Assembly: GCA_021845645.1 (NCBI GenBank)
Contig: JAJZVM010000020.1
Span: 1 to 64,000 of the forward strand
Origin: Bacillota bacterium
GTDB lineage: Bacteria > Bacillota_E > JAJZYS01 > JAJYTV01
Length of the DNA stretch: 64,000 nucleotides
Reading direction: 5' to 3'
The notes beneath the pieces are model-generated. The model was not told the origin of the DNA. It saw only the letters and a list, made by a program, of their open reading frames with translations, and did not search any database. The first letter of the stretch is position 1, and every line of letters begins with the position of its first letter. This document shows positions 26,059-34,513 of the stretch, one piece after another. The position numbers and the translations under genes were made by a program.

Positions 26059-26383
26059 GGCGTAGATGGTCCTTGCCGCGCTCGGCCGGTCCAGCGCCGC
26101 CGCTGGCACCCGCAGGTGCACCCAGGTCACCCCCGCACGCCGCAGCTCCTGCCACGGCTGGCTCCAGCATGCGCAGGCGGCACCCGGCCGGGAAGGGCCG
26201 TAGGGGGCGGCGCAGGACAGGCCGTCCTACCCTTTCGTCGACGGACGGCCGGAGAGGACCCGCCTGCCGCATGCTCTTCGCCGCCTCCCGGGCCGTTTCC
26301 GAGATCTCTGCGCCATGGTGCATGGGCGCCTGCTCGTATCGCGGCGGGCCTCGTCCCGCAACCTAGCTGCGGGAGGGACCGCT
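26059..26383. other. 325-bp divergent intergenic region
   Basis: This lies between the nickel transporter (minus) and ku (plus). I see no RNA gene, terminator or convincing small gene. It must hold the divergent promoters. A GGGAGGG site at 26371-26377 belongs to ku. Confidence 0.5.
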
Positions 26384-27160
26384 TTGCGCAGCATCTGGCA
26401 GGGCACCTTGGCCTTCGGCCTCGTCTCGATCCCGGTGAAGCTTTACAGCGCCAGCGAGGACAAGGACCCGCGCATGCACTACCTGCACCGGGAATGCCTG
26501 CAGCCGGTGCGCTACAAGAAGGTGTGCAGCGCCTGCGGGCTTGAGGTACCGGAGAGCGAGCTCGCGCTGGGACACGAGTACGCGCCGGGGCAGTACGTCC
26601 TCGTCGAAAAGGAGGAGATGGCGGAGGTCTCGACGGATGTGCAGGACCGCCGCATCGAGATCCTGCAGTTCCCGCACGCGGACGAGCTCGACGCCGTCTA
26701 CTTCATGAAGCCCTACTACCTCGAGCCGCAGGCCGGCGGCCAGCGCGCCTACCAGCTGCTGCGCAGGGCGCTCGAGGGCGCGTCGCGCGTCGCCCTGTGC
26801 CGTCTCGTGCTGCGCAGGAGACCGCGCCTCGCCACCTTGCGTCCCTACCTTGGCCAGGCCATGGCGCTCGAGACGATGCATGCGCCCGACGAGGTGCGCG
26901 ACGTCACGGATCTCGATCTTGGCGACGACGTCTCGCCGAGCGAGCCCGAACTGAGGCTCGCGCAGGCCCTGATCGACACCCTGGCGGGCCCTTTCGTGCC
27001 GCAGGACCATCCCGACGCGTACCGCGACCGCCTCACATCCCTTCTGGACCGCAAGGCGGCGCAGGCTCCCGCCGCGGCCATGCGGCCTGTGGGCGAGGAT
27101 ATGGGAGACCTCCTCGAACGGCTGAGGGCCTCGCTCGAGACGGAAGGGGCCCGCGTCTAG
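26384..27160 (+). CDS. ku: DNA end-binding protein Ku
   Basis: Bacterial Ku binds DNA ends as a homodimer and recruits LigD-type enzymes. The N-terminus (RSIWQGTLAFGLVSIPVKLY) is the family hallmark, followed by a CxxC pair (VCSACGLEV) and the Ku core (PYYLEPQAGGQRAYQLLRRAL). It has 258 residues, typical of the minimal bacterial form, with a short basic C-terminus. The start is TTG 26384 with GGGAGGG 6 nt upstream. It faces the ligase gene tail to tail with a 9-bp gap. Ku is common in spore formers, which must repair breaks in non-replicating DNA. Confidence 0.95.
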   Translation: MRSIWQGTLAFGLVSIPVKLYSASEDKDPRMHYLHRECLQPVRYKKVCSACGLEVPESELALGHEYAPGQYVLVEKEEMAEVSTDVQDRRIEILQFPHADELDAVYFMKPYYLEPQAGGQRAYQLLRRALEGASRVALCRLVLRRRPRLATLRPYLGQAMALETMHAPDEVRDVTDLDLGDDVSPSEPELRLAQALIDTLAGPFVPQDHPDAYRDRLTSLLDRKAAQAPAAAMRPVGEDMGDLLERLRASLETEGARV

Positions 27161-27169
27161 ACCCTATCC

Positions 27170-27967
27170 TCACGGCGGTGGTGCGAGCGCGAGCCAGCGC
27201 GGGTGGCGCAGGCTCCCCTCCTCCGTCCAGTCGAGATATGCGACGTCGACGTAGGTCCTGCCGCGGGCCACGGCCCGCCGCAGACCCTGCTGGGCCGACT
27301 TGCCGATGTTGCCCACCGACCCGACAGGAACGATCGTCCCATCCTGCTCGACGCCCAGGCGGGCACTGCGGATCTCGCCTTTCGCCTCCTCCACGCCGAG
27401 GACGAGGCAGCGGATCTTCCGCCAGCACTTGATCTTGCGCCAGAGGGCGCTCTTGCCGCTTTCGTAGGGGGCGTCGCGGCGCTTTGCGACGATGCCTTCG
27501 AGGCCGCTCTCGCTGGCCACCTGGAAGAGGGCGCGACCGGCTCCGGCCACCGCCTCGACGCGGTGCACGAACGGGCTCGCGGGTAGCCGAAGGAGCTCCC
27601 GCTGCCGCACGACGAGGGGTGCCTGGCGCAGATCTTCGCCGCCTGCGAAGAGGCAGTCGAACACCATGTAGTGCACCGGTCCTTCGCCGTGATGGAGGCG
27701 GCGCATCACGGCCGGGAAACTGGGGCGGCCGTCCCTGAGCACCACGAGTTCGCCGTCGAGGACCTGTCGGAGACCCTTGAGCGCCGCCCTCAGCTCCCCC
27801 AGGCGGTCGGTCCAGCAGGTGCCGCTGCGCCCGTAGAGACGCACGTCGTCCCGTCCAGCGTACGCAAGGCAGCGCAGGCCGTCCCACTTGATCTCGAACT
27901 GCCAGCCGGGATCGTCGAAGGCCTTCGCCCAGACGACAGGCTCCATCGGCTGCAGAGGCTCGTCCAT
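27170..27967 (-). CDS. ligD: ATP-dependent DNA ligase, LigD-type ligase domain only
   Basis: A 265-residue ligase of the end-joining pathway. Nucleotidyltransferase motifs: I EIKWDGLRCLAY (catalytic Lys ~30), III/IIIa with DGELVV and YMVFDCLF, IV EGIVAKRRDAPYESG, V WRKIKC, followed by an OB domain. It lacks the polymerase and phosphoesterase domains joined to it in the fused LigD of many bacteria. The start is ATG 27967 with AGGAG upstream; an in-frame extension to 28045 lacks support. It is divergent from the polymerase gene (67-bp gap) and convergent with ku. Confidence 0.92.
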   Translation of the reverse strand: MDEPLQPMEPVVWAKAFDDPGWQFEIKWDGLRCLAYAGRDDVRLYGRSGTCWTDRLGELRAALKGLRQVLDGELVVLRDGRPSFPAVMRRLHHGEGPVHYMVFDCLFAGGEDLRQAPLVVRQRELLRLPASPFVHRVEAVAGAGRALFQVASESGLEGIVAKRRDAPYESGKSALWRKIKCWRKIRCLVLGVEEAKGEIRSARLGVEQDGTIVPVGSVGNIGKSAQQGLRRAVARGRTYVDVAYLDWTEEGSLRHPRWLALAPPP

Positions 27968-28034
27968 GCTCCTAGCCTCCACCGTCCGGCAAGCCCAATG
28001 CGTCAATTCGCGCGCACTGCCGCAGGCTACGGGC

Positions 28035-28913
28035 ATGGACACCACGAGCCCGCAGCTGAAGCACCCGGAGAAGCTCTGCTACCCGCAGGACGCCATCACG
28101 CGCAGGGATGTGCTCGGGTACTACCTCGCCGTCGCGGGTCCACTGCTGCGCATCTGCCGCGACCGGCCGCTGACCCAGATCCGCTACCCGGACGGCATCG
28201 AGGGCAAGGGGTTTTTCCAGAAGAATCCCCCGAGCGGCGCCCCATCCTGGCTCGCGACGTGGCCGATCGAGGGCACGCGCTACATCCTCTTGCAGGACGA
28301 GCGGACGATCGCCTACGCGGTGGGGCTTGGCGGGCTCGAGTTCCACATCTCGCCCTTGCGCCATCCCGATCAGGAGCATCCGGACATCGCCTGGGTCGAC
28401 CTGGACCCGATGCCTCCCTTCGGCTTCGCCGAGGCGGTGGCGCTCGCCCGTCTGACGCTGTCGGCGCTCGACGCCATCGGCATGCAGGCCCTGATCAAGA
28501 CATCCGGCAAGCGGGGCATCCACCTCTTCGTGCCGATCCGCCCGGGACCGACGCCGCACGAGCTCTTCCTTGCGCTGAAGGGGCTCGGCATGGAGCTGCG
28601 GCGCGCCCGCCCGGACCTCGTCTCCCTGGAGCGGCGCAAAGCCCGCCGCCAGGGCGTCTACTTCGACTTCGGCCAGAGCGCCGCAGGCCATACCCTCGCG
28701 GCGCCCTACAGCCTGCGCGCCGTGCCCGGCGCACCCGTGAGCTGCCCGATCACCCAGAGGGAGCTTCCCCACGTCCGCCCGTCCGACTTCACGCTGCGCA
28801 CCGTGCCGCTGCGACTCGCGGCGGTCGGGGACGTCTGGGCCGACGCTCTCCCGCCGCAGGATCCGAAAGAGCTGCTGCGCCTTGCGGCCTTGGCCGGCTC
28901 GGGCAGGGCATGA
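28035..28913 (+). CDS. LigD-type primase-polymerase domain protein
   Basis: A 292-residue archaeo-eukaryotic-primase-type polymerase that fills gaps at Ku-bound ends. The family features HPEKLCYP near the start, EFHISPLRHPDQEHPDIAWV, VDLDPMPPFGF (catalytic Asp pair), TSGKRGIHLFVPI and HTLAAPYSLRA are all present. No phosphoesterase domain exists in this or the neighbouring genes. The start at ATG 28035 has a weak ribosome-binding site. Together with ku and the ligase it forms a compact three-gene repair set. Confidence 0.92.
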   Translation: MDTTSPQLKHPEKLCYPQDAITRRDVLGYYLAVAGPLLRICRDRPLTQIRYPDGIEGKGFFQKNPPSGAPSWLATWPIEGTRYILLQDERTIAYAVGLGGLEFHISPLRHPDQEHPDIAWVDLDPMPPFGFAEAVALARLTLSALDAIGMQALIKTSGKRGIHLFVPIRPGPTPHELFLALKGLGMELRRARPDLVSLERRKARRQGVYFDFGQSAAGHTLAAPYSLRAVPGAPVSCPITQRELPHVRPSDFTLRTVPLRLAAVGDVWADALPPQDPKELLRLAALAGSGRA

Positions 28914-28915
28914 GA

Positions 28916-28941
28916 AAGGGGCGGCCAAGAGGCCGCCCCTT
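28916..28941. terminator. bidirectional intrinsic terminator
   Basis: AAGGGGCGGCC and GGCCGCCCCTT form a perfect 11-bp stem with an AAGA loop, located between the convergent polymerase and permease genes, so it can stop both transcripts. Confidence 0.85.
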
Positions 28942-28955
28942 GAGATCGCCTTGGA

Positions 28956-30563
28956 TCAGTCGTCGCCCGCTTCGATGGCGATGGCCTGCAGCGCCTCGTC
29001 CGTGTCGGCCGAGTGCGTGCCGCTGGACGCGCCCCAGTAGTAGAAGATCAGCGAGAGGACGATGATCACGATCAGGTCGAGCGGGTAGTGGATCAGGCCC
29101 TTGCCGCCATTCGCCGCGGCACCGAAGCGCGCGGAGCCGGCGTAGGACATGAAGAGCATCACGACCAGGTACACGACGAGCCAGGTGCCGGACTTCACCG
29201 ACCGGGCGCTCGGACGCTCGATCTCCTTCGGGAAGATCGCCGACGCCAGGAGGTAGAGCACGACGCCGACCAGCAGTGCGACGAGCAGCTTCCAGTCGGT
29301 CTTCCAGCCGGTCCAGTAGATGATCAGCGAGGCCACGATGAACGCGATCGGCGCGATGATGCCGAGGCCGCCCACCTTGTAGGGGCGCTTGGCGTCGGGG
29401 TGCGTGCGGCGCAGGGCGGCCGCCGACACCGGACCGATCATGTAGGTGAAGACCGTGGCCGAGGAGACGAGGCCGACGAGCTGCTGCCACGCCGGGAACG
29501 GCAGCAGGAAGATCAGCCCGAGGATGAAGGCGACCCAAAGAGCGATATGCGGGATGCCGGTCTTCTCGTCCACCTTGAGAAGGGCCTTCGGGAAGTAGCG
29601 GTTTCCGGCGAGCGCCAGGAGGACGCGCGTCGTGGACGCGATGTAGATGTTGCCGGTGCCGGCCGGTGAGATGACGGCGTCGGCGTAGAGCAGGACGGCC
29701 ATCCAGCCAAGGTTCAGGGAGGTGGCCACCTCCGCCACCGGTGCGCTGAAGGTCAGGTGCGACCAGCCTTGCGCCAAGGCGGCCGGAGCTACGCCGGTGA
29801 CGAACACGAGCTCGAGGAGGACGTACAGCACCGCGCCGATCAGGATCGACCCAATAACGGCGAACGGCAGGTCCTTCTGCGGGTTCTTCGACTCGCCCGC
29901 CAGGTCGATCGCCTGCCGGAAGCCGAGATAGGCGAAGACGATACCGGAAGTGGCGACGGCCTGCAGCATGCCGGAGACGCCGCCCGTCGCGAACCCGTGC
30001 GACGTGAGGTTGCTCCAGTGCACCCCGGCGATCAGGAAGGTGATGATGGTCAGGGTCGGCATGATGAACTTGATGGTCGTGACGACGGTGTTCGTCTTGG
30101 CGAACAACTTGACACCGAAGTAGTTGAGCAGGAAGAAGATCAGCATGAGGGCGGCCGCGAGAACGAGGCCAGGTCCCTGGATGAGGCCGGTCGCCGGGTT
30201 GTAGATGGACGGAACGTAGTGCGAGGCGTACTGCACGACGGCCTCTGCCTCGATGGCAGGCACCGAGGCGTACGCGATCCATGCGCCCCATCCCATGATG
30301 AAACTGGTGAAGCTGCCGTGGGAGTACTGCGGGTAACGGGCGATGCCGCCCGCCTCAGGCAGCATGGCGCCGAGCTCGGCAAAAACGAGGCCGATGAGCA
30401 GGACGGCGACGCCGCCGATGACCCAGGAGATGATGGACGAGGGTCCAGCGACGTTCGACGCAAAGAGTGCTCCGAAGAGCCAGCCGGAACCGATAATGCC
30501 GCCGAGGGATGCCATGAGCAGATCGAGGCGGGTCATCTCTCGCTTAAGTCCCTTGTTGACCAA
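28956..30563 (-). CDS. APC-superfamily amino acid permease (535 aa)
   Basis: About 12 membrane segments over 535 residues with the APC fold: an N-terminal G-x-G loop (SLGGIIGSGWLFG) that binds the substrate backbone, then FAELGAMLPEAGGIARYPQY. It resembles the broad-specificity amino acid/polyamine permeases of archaea and Bacillota; the substrate cannot be read. The start is TTG 30563, with AGGAGG 9 nt upstream; a longer frame to 30713 is unsupported. A soluble acidic tail ends the protein. It is monocistronic, with a terminator behind it and a 378-bp leader region in front. Confidence 0.88.
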   Translation of the reverse strand: MVNKGLKREMTRLDLLMASLGGIIGSGWLFGALFASNVAGPSSIISWVIGGVAVLLIGLVFAELGAMLPEAGGIARYPQYSHGSFTSFIMGWGAWIAYASVPAIEAEAVVQYASHYVPSIYNPATGLIQGPGLVLAAALMLIFFLLNYFGVKLFAKTNTVVTTIKFIMPTLTIITFLIAGVHWSNLTSHGFATGGVSGMLQAVATSGIVFAYLGFRQAIDLAGESKNPQKDLPFAVIGSILIGAVLYVLLELVFVTGVAPAALAQGWSHLTFSAPVAEVATSLNLGWMAVLLYADAVISPAGTGNIYIASTTRVLLALAGNRYFPKALLKVDEKTGIPHIALWVAFILGLIFLLPFPAWQQLVGLVSSATVFTYMIGPVSAAALRRTHPDAKRPYKVGGLGIIAPIAFIVASLIIYWTGWKTDWKLLVALLVGVVLYLLASAIFPKEIERPSARSVKSGTWLVVYLVVMLFMSYAGSARFGAAANGGKGLIHYPLDLIVIIVLSLIFYYWGASSGTHSADTDEALQAIAIEAGDD

Positions 30564-30941
30564 TGGGCAAAGCCTCCTCGAGAGGATTGGGTACCGGAAA
30601 GGCTCAAATGCTTCCTTGCGCCCACGTGCAGCGACGATGGCCGCATGTGGCGCGAAGGTCCTTTCGTCCCTCCCTCCTCCCTCGCGGCACCTGGACGAGT
30701 GGGGCTCGGCCAAGTCATCGCGGGTTGTCGGGAGGTATTCTCGAGGATCGCAGGATCTCCTTTATGCCAGATCGGTCCGAAGGCTGCCGGGGTTGGCCAA
30801 ACGGGCAAAAATGTCCATTTGGCCAGTTGTCGCATGGGCCGTTTGCCGCTTCGTTACCCGCGTCTGCGGGGTCCACCGGCCGAGCGCATCTGGCAACAAA
30901 CAGCGAAACGGCGCCCCTTTGCAGGGAGCGCCGGAATATTC
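30564..30941. other. 378-bp region upstream of the permease
   Basis: No coding frame with a ribosome-binding site is seen. The region holds the inverted repeat at 30794-30825. I compared it with known riboswitch cores (glycine, lysine, T-box) and saw no match, but it is long enough for a structured leader. Confidence 0.5.
30794..30825. promoter_or_regulatory. TGGCCAAA/TTTGGCCA inverted repeat, possible operator
   Basis: Two 8-bp arms (TGGCCAAA and TTTGGCCA) are separated by 16 nt, centred about 245 nt before the permease start. The spacing suits a dimeric regulator. No regulator gene is adjacent. Confidence 0.35.
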
Positions 30942-31037
30942 TGGCGGAGGGAGAGGGATTTGAACCCTCGCGGGGCTTTTTGTTAACCCCCTACAGTCTT
31001 AGCAGGACCGCCCCTTCAGCCACTTGGGTATCCCTCC
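30942..31037 (-). tRNA. tRNA-Ser (anticodon GCT)
   Basis: A 96-nt class II tRNA. The acceptor GGAGGGA pairs with TCCCTCC, discriminator G73 and CCA are encoded, the anticodon loop holds GCT (CCTGCTAAGA context), and there is a long variable arm and a T arm GAGGGTTCAAATCCCTC. It reads AGC/AGU codons. It lies in a cluster with a second tRNA-Ser and serS, and matches the proposed specifier of the T-box at 34262-34478. Confidence 0.95.
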
Positions 31038-31077
31038 GCGAAGCACTCCGCATTGTACCACGCGATGCGCCGCGCGA

Positions 31078-31812
31078 TCAATCGCGAGGTCGCGCGGCGA
31101 CGAAACTCGGCCGCGACAGAAGGTCGCGGTATTGGATGTAGAGCGCCACCAGCGGGAAGCTGCCGATCAGGATGCCGACCAATGTCGTCACCACGTCCGT
31201 CACGCCGCCGCGGCCGGCGGATACGGGAATGAGGATCGCGACCAGCAGGCTCACGACCGCCACCATCAGGAAGGCGACCAGTGCGATGCCGAGCACGCGC
31301 CAGAACCGGCCGGCCACAATCCGGTAGCTCTCGACGACGCCCTGCGCGATGCCGCGGCCGCCGAGCACGACGAGGAAAAGGCCCTGCGACAGCCATACCG
31401 CCGCGACAATGCCGGGAACGATGACGATGAGGAGCCCGATCCCGACCACCACGCCGTAGACGAGGCCCCAGCCGAGGAGCTCCGGGAAGCGGGAGATCGC
31501 CTGCCTGTACGCCTTGAAGGCGCTCGCCTCGCCGCCGTGGGCCGCCTGCTGCGCCACACCCGCGACAGCGCCCGCCTGCAGGATGCCCAGTACGCCGATC
31601 AGAAGCGACAGCGGTGCTCTCGCCAGAAACAGCTGCGTCGCCTGCAGCGGGTCGCCAGGCATGGTCGAGGGCAGCCAGATGGCCTGGATGATGGCCACCG
31701 GCACGGCAATGATCGCCTGGGCGAGCGCAAGCTGCCAGAATGCAGCGCGGAAGACCTGGAAACCCGCGTCGAGCACCTCACCGAAGCCAAGGCCCTGTCC
31801 AGCGGTGCTCAA
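31078..31812 (-). CDS. integral membrane protein, YciC/GDPD-membrane-domain-like (244 aa)
   Basis: About six hydrophobic segments, with GLGFGEVLDAGFQVFRAAFW at the N-terminus, as in the membrane domain of glycerophosphodiester phosphodiesterases and YciC-like proteins; no enzymatic domain is attached. The naive frame starts at 31923, but its first 28 codons are the tRNA-Ser(TGA) gene. The start is therefore placed at TTG 31812, which has GGGAGG 8 nt upstream. It sits between two tRNA-Ser genes on the same strand. Function unknown. Confidence 0.75.
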   Translation of the reverse strand: MSTAGQGLGFGEVLDAGFQVFRAAFWQLALAQAIIAVPVAIIQAIWLPSTMPGDPLQATQLFLARAPLSLLIGVLGILQAGAVAGVAQQAAHGGEASAFKAYRQAISRFPELLGWGLVYGVVVGIGLLIVIVPGIVAAVWLSQGLFLVVLGGRGIAQGVVESYRIVAGRFWRVLGIALVAFLMVAVVSLLVAILIPVSAGRGGVTDVVTTLVGILIGSFPLVALYIQYRDLLSRPSFVAARPRD

Positions 31813-31840
31813 CCTCAAAGCCTCCCGAGTGCGCACAAAG

Positions 31841-31929
31841 TGGCGGAGGGGGTGGGATTCGAACCCACGGAGGCTCATCACCTCAGCGGTTTTCAAGACC
31901 GCCGCCTTAAACCGCTCGGCCACCCCTCC
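31841..31929 (-). tRNA. tRNA-Ser (anticodon TGA)
   Basis: An 89-nt class II tRNA. The acceptor GGAGGGG pairs with CCCCTCC, G73 and CCA are encoded, the anticodon loop has TGA (TCTTGAAAACC context), and there is a long variable arm and a T arm GTGGGTTCGAATCCCAC. It lies 26 nt downstream of serS on the same strand, so synthetase and tRNA may be co-transcribed. Confidence 0.95.
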
Positions 31930-31955
31930 GGCGCTTCGCCATTATAGCACGCGGT

Positions 31956-33212
31956 CTAGCGCGCCCGGATGCGCTCGGTTCCCATATACGGCTTTAGCGC
32001 CTCGGGAATGCGAACGCCGCCGTCCGCCTCCTGGTACTGCTCGAGGATCGCGGCCATCGTACGCCCGACGGCGAGGCCGGACGCGTTCAAGGTGTGCACG
32101 AAGTGCACCTTCCCGTCCGCGTCGCGGTAGCGGATGTTGGCGCGCCGCGCCTGGAAATCGCGGAAGTTGCTGGCGGACGAGATTTCTCGGAACATGTCCT
32201 GCGACGGCAGCCACACCTCGAGATCGAAAGTCTTGTAGGCCGAGAAGCCGAAGTCCATGGTCGGCAGCGTGACGACGCGGTAGTGCAGATGCAGCCGGCG
32301 TAGGATCTCCTCGGCCTCGTCGACGATCATGTCGAGCTCGCGGTCCGACTCGTCCGGCCGGACGAAGTGCACGAGCTCCACCTTGTTGAACTGGTGCAGG
32401 CGGATCAGGCCGCGCGTGTCGTGCCCCGCCGCACCGGCCTCCGCGCGGAAGCATGCGCTGTAGGCGCAGTAGCGAAGCGGCAGGTCCTCATCCGGCAGGA
32501 TCTCCTCACGGTGCATGTTGGTGACCGGCACCTCCGCCGTCGAGATGAGGTAGTGGCCGGTCTGGGTCTGGAACATCTCCTCGCGGAACTTCGGCAGCTG
32601 GCCGGTGCCGTAGAGCGCCGGCTCCTGGACGAGGAACGGCGGGAAGATCTCGGTGTAGCCGCGCTCGGTATGCACGTCGATCATGAAGTTGATCAGGGCG
32701 CGCTCGAGCTTCGCTCCCTCCCCGCGCTGCAGCGCGAAGCGCGATCCCGACATGCGCGTGGCACGGTCGAAGTCCAAGATGCCGAGGGCGGTGCCGATCT
32801 CCCAGTGGGCCTTCGGCGCAAAGTCGAACGCGGGACGATCGAACACGACGCGCTCCTCGCGCGGCTCCATGCCGTCCGGCATATCGTCCGCCGGTACGTT
32901 GGGAATCTGCAGCCAGAGTTCGTGCACCTTCTCCTCGAGCCCTGTCAGCTCGGCCTCCTTGGCCTTCAGCTCCTCGCCGACGCCGCGCATGCGCGCGATC
33001 TGCGCCTCCGCATCGTGACCCGCCTTGCGCAGCCCCGCGATCTCCTCGCTCGAACGGTTGCGCTCCGCGCGCAGTTCCTCCACGCGGCGCAGGACGCCGA
33101 GGCGCTCCTCATCCACCTCGAGCGCCGCGTCCAGCAGATGCTCCGCGTCCCGCCGGCGCAGCCGGCGTCTGTACTCGTCCTGTTCCTCGCGCAGTCTTCT
33201 CGGGTCGTGCAT
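31956..33212 (-). CDS. serS: seryl-tRNA synthetase
   Basis: Charges tRNA-Ser. The N-terminal ~100 residues form the long coiled-coil arm that holds the tRNA variable loop. The class II catalytic core follows: motif 2 FRAEAGAAGHDTRGLIRLHQ and QFNKVELVHF, then EISSASNFRDFQARR, and motif 3 HTLNASGLAVGRTMAAILE. It has 418 residues, complete. ATG with GAGGGGG upstream. It follows mtnA after 30 bp and is downstream of the same T-box leader. Confidence 0.96.
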   Translation of the reverse strand: MHDPRRLREEQDEYRRRLRRRDAEHLLDAALEVDEERLGVLRRVEELRAERNRSSEEIAGLRKAGHDAEAQIARMRGVGEELKAKEAELTGLEEKVHELWLQIPNVPADDMPDGMEPREERVVFDRPAFDFAPKAHWEIGTALGILDFDRATRMSGSRFALQRGEGAKLERALINFMIDVHTERGYTEIFPPFLVQEPALYGTGQLPKFREEMFQTQTGHYLISTAEVPVTNMHREEILPDEDLPLRYCAYSACFRAEAGAAGHDTRGLIRLHQFNKVELVHFVRPDESDRELDMIVDEAEEILRRLHLHYRVVTLPTMDFGFSAYKTFDLEVWLPSQDMFREISSASNFRDFQARRANIRYRDADGKVHFVHTLNASGLAVGRTMAAILEQYQEADGGVRIPEALKPYMGTERIRAR

Positions 33213-33242
33213 GTCCGTTCCCCCTCTTGCTCTTGCCGCTGC

Positions 33243-34235
33243 TCAGAAGGCGAAGGGCGGCCTGAAGAGGCCGTCTTCGCGCACGATCGCCGCCACGAGA
33301 TCACCGGGCGTGACGTCGAACGCGGGGTTCAAGGCGTCGCTGCCGGCGCTGGCGACGCGCTGACCCGCGAATTCGAGCACTTCGCGCGGGTCGCGCTGCT
33401 CGATCTCCACCTCGCTGGCGCCGGGCCAGAGAGGGTCGCAGCTAGATCGCGGCGCCACCACGGCGAAGGGGATGCCGTGATGGCGTGCCAGCACCGCGAG
33501 GCCATAGGTGCCGATCTTGTTCGCGACGCGCCCGTCGCTGCCGATGCGGTCGGCGCCGACGATGACGAGGTCCACCATGCCCTGCGCCATGCAGTAGGCG
33601 GCCGCTCCGTCCACGATGACGCGGTGCGGCACGCCCGCCCGGCTGAGCTCGAAGGCCGTGAGGCGTGCTCCCTGCAGGCGCGGCCGGGTCTCGTCGGCGA
33701 GCACCTCCTTGAGGCCGAACTGCCTGTGCGCCTCCACGATGGCGGCGAAGGCGGTGCCGAGGCCGCCGGTCGCCAGGGCGCCCGTGTTGCAGTGCGTGAG
33801 AACGTGCATGCCCGGCCTGAAGAGCGGCAGGGCGTTCCTCGCCATCGCCGCGTCCTCGGCCAGCTGCCGCAGGCGCATCGCCTCGGCGTGACGCAGCGCC
33901 TCTTCAAACCAGCTCCCGGGCGCACCACGCAGGTTCTCGAGGGCCGCCTCCACCTCATGACGGAGGTTGACGGCGGTCGGGCGCGCCCTTGCGATCATCT
34001 CGGCGCGTACCCCGAGCTCCCGGCGAGGGTCCTCTGTGGCCGCCGCCTCCCTGGCCGCGAGCACCATCGCGAAGGCCGCCGCGAGGCCGATCGCCGGCGC
34101 GCCGCGCACCGCCATGTCCCGGATGGCGTCGCAGGCCTGCGCCGCCGTCTCGATCTCAAGGACGCGTTCCACGTGCGGCAACTCGCGCTGGTCGAGGAGG
34201 CGCAGCCCCCCGTCCGCAAACTCCACCGCCTGCAT
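33243..34235 (-). CDS. mtnA: S-methyl-5-thioribose-1-phosphate isomerase (or ribose-1,5-bisphosphate isomerase homologue)
   Basis: An isomerase of the eIF-2B-alpha-like family from the methionine salvage pathway. Motifs: RGAPAIGLAAAFAMVL, THCNTGALATGGLG (catalytic Cys), IVGADRIGSDG (catalytic Asp) and NKIGTYGLAVLARHHGIPF. It has 330 residues, normal length. The start is ATG 34235 (spacing 8 from GGAGG); ATG 34241 is an alternative. No other methionine-salvage gene is nearby, so the substrate could also be ribose 1,5-bisphosphate. It is the first gene after a T-box leader and is followed by serS. Confidence 0.88.
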   Translation of the reverse strand: MQAVEFADGGLRLLDQRELPHVERVLEIETAAQACDAIRDMAVRGAPAIGLAAAFAMVLAAREAAATEDPRRELGVRAEMIARARPTAVNLRHEVEAALENLRGAPGSWFEEALRHAEAMRLRQLAEDAAMARNALPLFRPGMHVLTHCNTGALATGGLGTAFAAIVEAHRQFGLKEVLADETRPRLQGARLTAFELSRAGVPHRVIVDGAAAYCMAQGMVDLVIVGADRIGSDGRVANKIGTYGLAVLARHHGIPFAVVAPRSSCDPLWPGASEVEIEQRDPREVLEFAGQRVASAGSDALNPAFDVTPGDLVAAIVREDGLFRPPFAF

Positions 34236-34261
34236 CGCCATGACCTCCTCCCCGGACATGC

Positions 34262-34478
34262 AAAAGCGGCCGTCGCCAAGGGGCGAACGGCCGCGGTGCC
34301 ACCCTTTTTCGATGCACGTCGTGCATCCTCCCGGCGCGATCACGTGCGCCACGCGTCCGGCTCGTCGCCGGCAACTCCGGGGCGGAAGCTCTTTGCGCCG
34401 CGTACCGGCTCGCACCTGCCGCCGGCTCTCTACGCCGCCTGCGCTCGGCCTTCCCCATCCTCGCCTGATGCTATGGTG
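34262..34478 (-). promoter_or_regulatory. T-box leader, probably tRNA-Ser-responsive, upstream of mtnA-serS
   Basis: On the minus strand the leader carries the hallmark antiterminator GGGTGGCACCGCGG (34291-34304), followed by a terminator hairpin (34266-34294) and a TTTTG run. The upstream stem I region contains an AGAGAGCCGGC element and a GGTGCGAGCCGG distal loop region. The bulge reads TGGC, which pairs with a tRNA ending GCCA, i.e. discriminator G73, as in both tRNA-Ser genes here; tRNA-Met has A73. A candidate specifier AGC (Ser) lies at 34388-34390. Uncharged tRNA-Ser would thus allow read-through into mtnA and serS. The specifier placement is tentative. Confidence 0.88.
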
Positions 34479-34484
34479 TCCATC

Positions 34485-34513
34485 ATTGTAGCGGCAAGCC
34501 GCATTCTAGGCAA
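34485..34513 (-). promoter_or_regulatory. promoter of the T-box/mtnA/serS operon
   Basis: On the minus strand, TTGCCT (34508-34513) and TACAAT (34485-34490) are separated by exactly 17 nt. This places the transcription start near 34478, just before the T-box leader. The -35 box overlaps the end of pdxT. Confidence 0.7.

Noticed and set aside
30564..30941. Riboswitch upstream of the amino acid permease
   Set aside because: I compared the leader by eye with glycine, lysine and T-box cores and found no conserved elements, so no class can be claimed.
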